Assembly: GCF_018691265.1 (NCBI RefSeq)
Contig: NW_024881295.1
Location: 15,402,314-15,466,313 of the forward strand
Direction of reading: 5' to 3'
Source of the DNA: Tyto alba
Lineage: Eukaryota; Chordata; Aves; Strigiformes; Tytonidae
Length of the DNA stretch: 64,000 nt
This document shows positions 56,571 to 64,000 of this stretch, piece by piece. Made by a program: the position numbers and the translations under genes. Position 1 is the first letter of the stretch; each line of letters starts with the position of its first letter. The notes beneath the pieces were generated by a model, which was not told where the DNA came from, did not search any database, and saw nothing but the letters and a program-made list of their open reading frames with translations.

Positions 56571-57689
56571 CTTGAGATCAAATAGCTTCGATGAAGTAAT
56601 CGCACTGTGTTTGGGCCATGTTTTCATTGCATTAACACAAGAGAATTCTGTGGTGGCAGGGACCACGTGTCCAAAATTTTCCTTCTGTTTGCTCCAAACC
56701 AGTTCTTGTTAACATCTTAACATGGTCCTTCAGAGAGCTCATCCATCACGGCGTCAGTGCCCCGAGAGGACCTGCGCAAGCCACGTGGTTCTTTAAAGCC
56801 TACTTAATTAATTTAGGATTCTTAGTGTCTTTTGTCATCAGGCCAATCAGGACTGAAAAGGTTAAACAAACTCAGCCCCATTTGTGCATAAGTTATGTGG
56901 CAATTAGCAGCAGCTGACCCAAAAATACAGCCAGAATAATTTAAGATACTTTTATGCTGACTGGACAGTGTTTCATATTGTTGCCAGCATGTAATTCAAC
57001 ATATTTAGTTTCCAGTCTCAAATCCAGGGGATAATACGCTATTTTTTTTTTCTTTCTTAAAAAGGTCAATTCCTCAAAATTTTCAGCTTATTTCCAGACT
57101 CCTTTTGCATTTACCATTCAGCATATCCTTAAATCTTCTCTCTTTCCAAAAGTCCATTAGATAACATTTGCAGGTAAAGGACTATGCAAACTACTTTCTG
57201 CAAAGTGCTGCACACTCATCTGCTGCCATGCAAATAAGTTATCCTCAGTCTCTAAGGAGTTAATGTAAATTCCCATTTCCAAATCCATTTTTTGCCACTT
57301 AAGCTCTCATTTCTACATACACTCATCAAAGATGACACCTGCATGACATGCTGGGATATTAATACCCAGTGCCAAAAGCAAGGGAAAAAAAGCAAAGAAA
57401 AATAAGGTAGGCAGAAGTATTTACTTTTGTAGTATGTAATTATTTTCCATAGCTAAGAAAATTCTCCTACCTGCTCACTTAAAAAATTGCCTGAAGGACA
57501 GGTGTAAACACCTGAATCACCTGAAATATTTTGAAAGTCAAGAAACACTGCACAGAGAATTTGCTGCATTTTCCTGGCCTGAAGAGGAGTTTGCTGAAAA
57601 AATCTACCACAATTCTCAGCAATTTCCAGGTGCCACCTGTGTGACCAGAGGCATGGGGATGAGGAGAAGGCCCCAGCTCCCGCAAGTAC

Positions 57690-57737
57690 CTGTCGGGTCC
57701 CCAGTCCCAGGCTGGGCAGCTCCAGGTATGTGGCCAT
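57690..57737 (-). pseudogene. Pseudogene D exon 1 relic
   Basis: 48 nt, MATYLELPSLGLGTRQ. Against gene C it lacks the six codons after the seventh residue and has Arg for Trp in GTWK. An out-of-frame ATG lies 4 nt upstream. Donor gtactt. Confidence 0.8.
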
Positions 57738-57794
57738 GCATGATCTGCTCCCAGCCACTGCAGTCAAGGAGAGGCTGCAGCTCCCTCCAAAACT

Positions 57795-57803
57795 CTTTAA
57801 ATA
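57795..57803 (-). promoter_or_regulatory. TATA box of pseudogene D
   Basis: TATTTAAAG on the minus strand about 58 nt before the exon 1 ATG, the same spacing as the gene C TATA box (54 nt). Confidence 0.6.
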
Positions 57804-57809
57804 GGCTTT

Positions 57810-60800
57810 GCCCCTCCCTCCTGCCTCCTGACCGGCTGCAAACACGGAAAATACAGGCAGAAGTGCTATAATAAGCAAGAGAAGGCAGGGATTTTGCCTT
57901 TATCTTACCCTTGGAAGAATTTAAAAACTGATTGTGGGCTTCTCACATGAATTTGTTGAGCGAGCTCATCGTGCCAGTTACACGTATTGCATTGACTGAA
58001 GTTGCAGCTTTTTGTTTACCTCACAGTTTCTGCTTTTCTGGAAGAAAAGTGGTATTTGGGGAGTATTGCACACACCCCAAGAACCACTTCTCGTCTCACC
58101 TGTCTGCCCCTGAGCACATCACCAGAAGAAGCCACAAAGCTGTTTGTCTTAGGAGGAAGCACAGCTCTGTCCACAGGAGGGATCATTGTTAAAAAAACTC
58201 CCAATACTTCTTCATCCCTGCAGCCCTGAGCACCCATATTATATATAGCCCCTCCACTGCCCCCATTACAGCCTACAGCTGGTCCTCGTGAGCTGTGGGG
58301 CGGCAGCACACGTCTCACCTTCCTGAAGGGTGACACCGCAGTTGCCTGGTGCTTGTGGCCAAACTCACCAGCAAAATCCCTGCATCACAGGGATTTTTGT
58401 GGATCTCAAGGCCCCCGGTGGCTTTTGTTTTCAACCACTGTACGATGAGTGTTCACTCGATTCATATACCATCCTACGCAAACTTTTTCCTCAGCTGTCC
58501 ATCACTCCCATCTTTGTCATTCTGCAACTCCACAGTCCATCCTTACCATACAAAAGTAATTTCTAGTATCAGAAAACACATTTTACAAACTTTTCAGCCT
58601 CAGCCGAGGTATGTATCAGCCCAGTGAGGATGTGAATTGAAGACACATTTAAGTTTTCATTAGGGTTTCTTCAACTGTTCAAAGAAATTCATATCTACTG
58701 AGAATATTTCACTTTGCAATTGAGCTTCCAAGATTGAATGATGGCTTACCTATAGTATAATTTCCTGTATTACACAATATTTTAAGTGGAATAGTAACTC
58801 AAAATAAATATCCCATCTTATTTTCCATTCATTTATAATCCTTCTATGTTTCTCAGGATTAATATTAGCAGCCTTAGGATATGATAATGATATCTTGCCA
58901 AAGGTCAAACCACCTGGTTGTACAACACATTTAAAATATTCTAATCAAATTTTGTTGGCATATTTTAAATAATCAGGTATACGGTGGATTATATCCCCAT
59001 TTAACTCTTAAGGACAAACTTTTGGAACATTTGGACGTTGCCACAGTGTGATTTGTCAAGAACCACAGGGATAACACAGTCTTTTTAAAGAAGGGTTCCC
59101 CCTAGTTGAGAGATGAGTTAAGAAATAAAGCTTTGTCTTTTCAAAAGCCATGGTGTTAGCTCTGTGTGACTCTTCCAAATCAAAACTACTTAATCTGCAA
59201 GACTGATGATCATTAATGGCACAGTTATGGTACACTTGTTCCTCCTGAAGCAGGCACTGCAGTGTTTTCTAAAAAATCTTTATTCTGCATAAACTGAAAA
59301 AACAGTTTCACAAGGCTCATTAGGAATAGCAGCCTGTTCTGGAAAACCCAAACCCTCTCGTTTTTATGCAGAGTGGGTTTGACCCCAGCCTGGAGGCTCC
59401 TGTGCCCTGCCAGAAGGAGCTGGCATGCTACCTGGTTTCAGAGCCCTGCCCAAAATTTTGCAAAAACTCATTTTAAAGATGTGAGTGGTAAGCATTTATT
59501 GTTTATCCAGCCATTAATGAACTTTTCCTTCACTGTCATTTCTTTGCCTATTACAGGCGAAACCAGCCCCAGGGTGACACCGTGTTTCGACCCAGGGCAG
59601 GTCACTTTGATCAGGCACTTTTTACTGCGCTCAGACCCTGCATGCAGAATGTCCTCAACCTGGAAGCATAAACCTGTTGTTTTGAGGTTAACACAGCTAA
59701 AACTCAACACACCCTGAGAGGCCACGAGGCTGAACTCGAGCGCACTCAGCACCCCCAGGGCAGACACCCAAAAAGCCCCGGTAGGCCTCAGTCAGGTGGC
59801 CAAGGGTCCACCCTCTGCTCCCCACAACGGGTCCCCAGTGGTACCAAACTTTTGCCCTCCAGCACCAGATTTCCTGTGGGGTTTTTTACCTTTTCACATC
59901 GAGTAGTTTTCCTCTTGTATCCTCAAGCTTGCGCTCGTCTCAACCAGCCTTCGGCCTGAATTTTGTCGCGCAGCTCTACACCACAGACCTTCTCACTCCT
60001 ACGGCCTGGCCTTTTCCGTAGCAGTTGGAGCCAGACCTCAGCCCCATGTCCAAGGATTTTAACTGAGGTTGTGCAGATCACTGCGGGTTTGGGACAAGCC
60101 AAAAGAGAACCCTTTCAATTTTATTTCTGAGGGCAAAAAGACTGGGCCTGTTCTGCCTGAATTCTGCAATGAAAGCAAGGTTTAACCTGCTCAGTGCCGC
60201 TATGTGGACATTTGATGCACTTATATGGGTTTTGTCCTTATCTGTGAGAAAAATGGGTTACATAGAGGAAAGAAACTAATGTAGATTAACAACAGGCTGG
60301 CTTTCCAGTACAGGTGTTGTGTCCCCTGTCCCTCAGTGATGTGTGGCTACCTCCATAATGAAGGCGACTCTCCCAGTTTCTTGACCTCTGCTCTGCCCAT
60401 CACAAAGGCAGACATGGAGAACATTATCCCATTCCCCGCTCCCGCAATCCCTTGCACAGCAGAGCACATTTTCAAAGTGGATCAAACTGCATCTCACTGG
60501 CTGCAGAAATTTCAGTCGTCTATTTAGGAAAGCCGCCATTAGCTCAGAGTATTTCTTAAGCCTCTGTGAAGGTCCTCATCCACTTTGCCTTTAAGTCCTT
60601 GCTCAGTTTTTCACAGCACTTACAGCTTTTTCTTTAAACCAGGTAGCTTTAGCTCAGAAGCATTTCCCTTCCAGTTTTTTTACTTCATATGTGTCAGAGA
60701 TCTTTGTTATCTATGAAGGTCTCTAAAGCATTGGTGGCTCCTGGGCACATTTCCACAGGCAAGTGCAAACAGTGCTGAGCCTGCCAACTTGAAGCTGGTA

Positions 60801-63743
60801 AAATATAAGCCAGCCACGTGGGAAACAGCACGGAGTCAGTGCTAAATAGCTCCCTTCTAAGAACCAATTGCTTCATAAAATGCCTTCGAATGGCTGTTTG
60901 AGGTTCGTGTTTGCACTTGCAAGGAAAGTGCTGCTCACTGCTCACAGCTTCAAGCCTAAGCTGTGTTACAGAAGAAATACCAGCATGGACGTCACTAGCA
61001 AAGCCAATCCTGGCTTGACATCTCCAAAACACCCCTGGGAGAAGTACTGCCTCAGTCAGGGCAGGACCAGAAACCTGGGCTTTAAGGGCAGGAGACCAGT
61101 AAGACAGAAGCTGCCTGAAAGGCAGCGGGGGCCAGCGAAGGGCCAGTGTTGGCTGACTTCTGGGAGGGCCAAAACTGAAGCTGTCCTCAGGGACAAAAAA
61201 GGCAGTGACTGTCCGTGAGAGACTCTGCTTAGCGAAGGTTAAACCTGGTGGAAGAAGATGCCTCTGATGACTTAAAACTACCGTCGTTCCCCTGCAGGAA
61301 TATTGTCACAGGATTCACTACTGGAATCTATTAGACACAACAGATTATTGTGATCCACAAAATTATCAGTAAAGATATTATTATTAAAATTACTAGTAAT
61401 GCCAAGTCCTAATATGATTGACACATTTCATCGTAGTTTGGAGTAACTACAGTTTTATCAACCTGTTTTTTTAATCTGTATAAGAATAGGTCCTTTTCTG
61501 AAGGTCTCTTTCAAATGTAGACCAATAGTAACTAGTTGATAAGTGACTCTGGTAAACTAAAATGATGCTGAAAGTAAAATATCAAGAAGATATTTCTCTT
61601 TTACTTTCATGTATAATTTTGAGATTTACAACATATTGAAGTTTTAGAGATTATATGTGTGTGATACATATATTTATCATATATATTTTTATTTTTTTCT
61701 GCTTTTCCGCGTGTTTCTTGAAGATGGGGAATATCTGAATCTGAAGAGGTATCTGTCAGAGCTGAAGCAGAGAATGTGTATTTTGCTACTGCTCCTTCCC
61801 TTAAAACATGGTAATCGAAAACCAAACAAAAAAGGGACAGGAAGAGTTACCAGGACCTACAATAATCTCTCCACACATGTACTCTTGTCTTATCTGGCTT
61901 TTCAAAGCCCTTGCTACCTGTGCTAGGCTTCATTCACACCGTGGCTCAAACACAGGACAAATAATCCCAACTCTTTTGCAGTAGCTCTACAGTGGAAAAT
62001 TTTTTCCTGGCAGAAATTCAGGTGGTGGTTTTCTGTAGCCAGCCCCTGGGCAAGGTGGACTCCACGTTATAACCGGTCTCCATGTTATAACTGTACATCA
62101 GTATGCCAGCGCTGAATCCCGTCCACTGAGCTGAAAGTTGTGTCCTTGGGCAGTTTATCCAGTGTACGACTGAACTTTGCTGTGAGCACAGAGGCAGCCA
62201 AGGTGACAACTTTTTGCAAAAGCAGCTCAGGTTGGGCAGGGTTTTTAAATCTCTTCACAACGCAGTTTATACGCTCTCCCGCTCCTCCCGCAGCCCATTT
62301 GGATCTGGAAGCAATATAAGCTGTCACCTGACAGCAAACCTGACAATAAACCCATTGTGTCTCCAGCTCAAGGACAAAGTGCTCAGGGAAGGTTTAGCCT
62401 CATTTCCTTGGCTGCTGGAGATAAACATTAGCAGTAGCTCTAGCCTGAATACTTAATCTGAGCATACAACATCTGTGCGGGTGGCCTGTAGCCTCCTACC
62501 TGCATTGATGGTTTTTAGGAAAAACAGACCAAGAATAGTCTACAAGATTTATTTTCTAGGGAACTTATCTCATACTATTTTGTTCAAAAAACACTGACTA
62601 CTGTTCATTGAGATACTAACTGAAAAGATTCTTAGCATTATCTCAGGAATTGTTTCCCTGATGGGTGATACACATGGAAAATTATGACACGTGAGGCTTT
62701 TTTCTTAAGTATAGCTCATTTTTAAATTTGTCAGTCTCTTCACTCATTAACTTCTCAATTTCTGGAAGTGTACTGTCTTCCAGCTACTTCACATATGCAA
62801 AGCGCTGGATAAAGCAGACAGGAATTTGGTTTTCTTACTCATCCATTGCAAGGTGCTTTAGAAAGAGTGTAACACATTCCCAAAGGCAAACAGGCTGAAA
62901 ATTCTACATCCTGCTGACAAACAATACACTGGGATTTTTTAACACAGAATGAACAGTACAAATACAAGAGAGTTGAATAAAATAATGGACCTTGCTAGTA
63001 CAGTGCAATGCATTTTTATGAACTAGCAGGTATTTAATTTCACAGCTATGCACCAAGGTCTCTCAATTCACCTTCCACATAACAACACAAAATGGTCATG
63101 ATTTGCAAACTTCATCATCAAAATAAAATTACATTATATGTAGCTGCTATTATAACTAATTAGTAATTTTAAAATGTGCTCAGTCCCACAGAAATAGCAC
63201 CCTTGTAAAGATACAGTCAAAGAATATGTTAGGCTAGAAGGTACCTACTCAAACTACTGGAATCACTGATCCTTTCCCAAACTGTGGTATGTCAAGACTT
63301 ACCACAATGAGTGCTTGAGTGCTTTAAAAGCATCACAACTGAAGTTTTCAATTTTCCTCACAGCTGAGTCTTGTGATGAGCTTTTAGAACACTCTTCTGA
63401 TTGTCACATTACCAACCCTTCTCTCTACATTTTCCGTCCAGCTGTGTGGCTCTCCCATGGGAGCACAGGCAGAACCAACAGCACCAAGTGTCAGGACTCA
63501 TCAGGAGATTTAAATTTACTCACTTTATAAAATTGTTCTCTCCAGAACACTGTCTGCTTGAGGGACATTTCTACTTCATGGGCAAAGGAGGAAGGGAGAA
63601 AACAAGACATATCCAGCTGGCAACCAGCTGAAGAGTACTAAAGGAAAATCCCAAAAGTTCAAGCACATCAAGGCATCTCACTTATCACAGTGGATGGATT
63701 GTGTTGTGGAAAATCACTAGCTAGCTTCAGAATCTCTGTTGGT
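57810..63743. other. Right flank, no recognised gene
   Basis: AT-rich DNA with only short open frames; the longest (60868-61218 + and 60694-61032 -) overlap on opposite strands and match no family I know. A weak CR1-like stretch may lie near 63215-63265 (GTTAGGCTAGAAGGTACCTA). Confidence 0.45.
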
Positions 63744-64000
63744 CTGTATTGGGTTTGCATGGCAAGGTTTTGGTAGTGTGGGGCTACAGGGGTGGCTTCT
63801 GTGAGAAGCTGCTGGAAGCTTCCCCTGTGTCTGACAGAGCCACTGCACCTGGCTCGGAGAGAGATCCACCGCTGGCCCAGGCCGAGCCCATCGGCGATGA
63901 TGGTAGTGCCTTTGGGATAACGTACTGAGGGGGGAAACAAACCCAAACTAACCAAGAGAGCAGCTGCAGCCAAAGAGAGGACTGAGACTATGTGAGTGAA
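63744..64000 (+). mobile_element. Endogenous retrovirus LTR, cut by the window end
   Basis: Begins TGTATTGGGTTTGCATGGCA and continues with GGGGTGGCTTCTGTGAGAAG and GCTGGAAGCTTCCCCTGTGT, a sequence found in many copies in neoavian bird genomes and which I associate with an ERV LTR. No viral gene is visible in the window. Family (ERVL- or ERVK-type) and full length cannot be told here. Confidence 0.55.

Larger units (their letters stand above)
48981..57737 (-). pseudogene. Inverted AKR1B/AKR1E-like pseudogene D
   Basis: Divergent family copy on the minus strand. Exons (coding order): 57690-57737, 55218-55384, 54415-54531, 53681-53759, 52159-52275, 51315-51421, 50435-50516, 49889-49972, 49368-49446, 48981-49045. 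Lesions: exon 1 lacks six codons and Trp20 is Arg; exon 2 has TGA at the Arg of VKR, a one-base loss at catalytic Lys78 and a lost donor (ga for gt); acceptors of exons 2, 3 and 5 lack AG (aa, ga, at); exon 4 has one extra base. Exons 6-10 are open with usable splice sites. Asp44, Tyr49 and His111 equivalents remain, but the NADPH-binding Arg of IPKSVTPxR is Cys. IPSDTDFLDTWE in exon 4 resembles AKR1E2. A TATA box remains upstream. It cannot give a full-length enzyme; a short transcript from exon 6 on is conceivable. Confidence 0.85.

Overview
The window is vertebrate nuclear DNA, most likely from a bird. It has split genes with GT/AG introns, CpG-island promoters and AATAAA signals. It also carries CR1 LINE fragments, one ending in the typical avian CR1 tail near 14.2 kb, and at the right edge the start of what looks like an avian endogenous-retrovirus LTR. 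No bacterial, CRISPR, tRNA or rRNA features were seen.

The content is one gene family, the AKR1B type of aldo-keto reductases (aldose reductase / AKR1B10 group; NADPH-dependent cytosolic reductases of aldehydes). Four copies can be read. Gene A (+, 6325-13277) has ten exons, 314 codons, a CpG-island promoter and all four catalytic residues, but lacks the Pro-Trp pair equivalent to aldose reductase Pro218-Trp219. Copy B (+, relic from about 19777 to 24616) is a pseudogene: exon 1 and exons 6-8 are gone, exons 2 and 5 are frameshifted, and exons 2 and 9 carry stops. Gene C (+, 31824-41172) has ten exons, 316 codons, a TATA box inside a CpG island and a fully conventional active site, so it is the best candidate for the canonical enzyme. 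Copy D (-, 57737 down to 48981) is an inverted, more divergent, degraded copy with a stop, frameshifts and lost splice sites in its 5' half but an open 3' half.

Layout: 1-5.3 kb, no recognised gene; 5.3-13.7 kb, gene A; 13.7-19.75 kb, repeats (CR1 nested in an unclassified repeat) and the upstream region of B; 19.75-24.8 kb, pseudogene B; 24.8-31.4 kb, upstream region of C, duplicated from the B-upstream region and interrupted by about 4 kb of extra C-rich DNA; 31.4-41.7 kb, gene C with an antisense CR1 in intron 5; 41.7-49 kb, intergenic DNA between convergent C and D; 49-57.8 kb, pseudogene D with a small internal CpG island; 57.8-63.7 kb, nothing recognised; 63.74 kb to the end, LTR.

A, B and C are head-to-tail copies about 12-13.5 kb apart that share intron and upstream sequence. 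B is a mosaic of A-like and C-like stretches, which points to recent duplication plus gene conversion. I did not find a clearly new biological system. The most interesting points are the altered coenzyme and active-site loop of gene A, the mosaic history of B, the parallel stop at the same codon in B and D, and the open 3' half and intronic CpG island of D.
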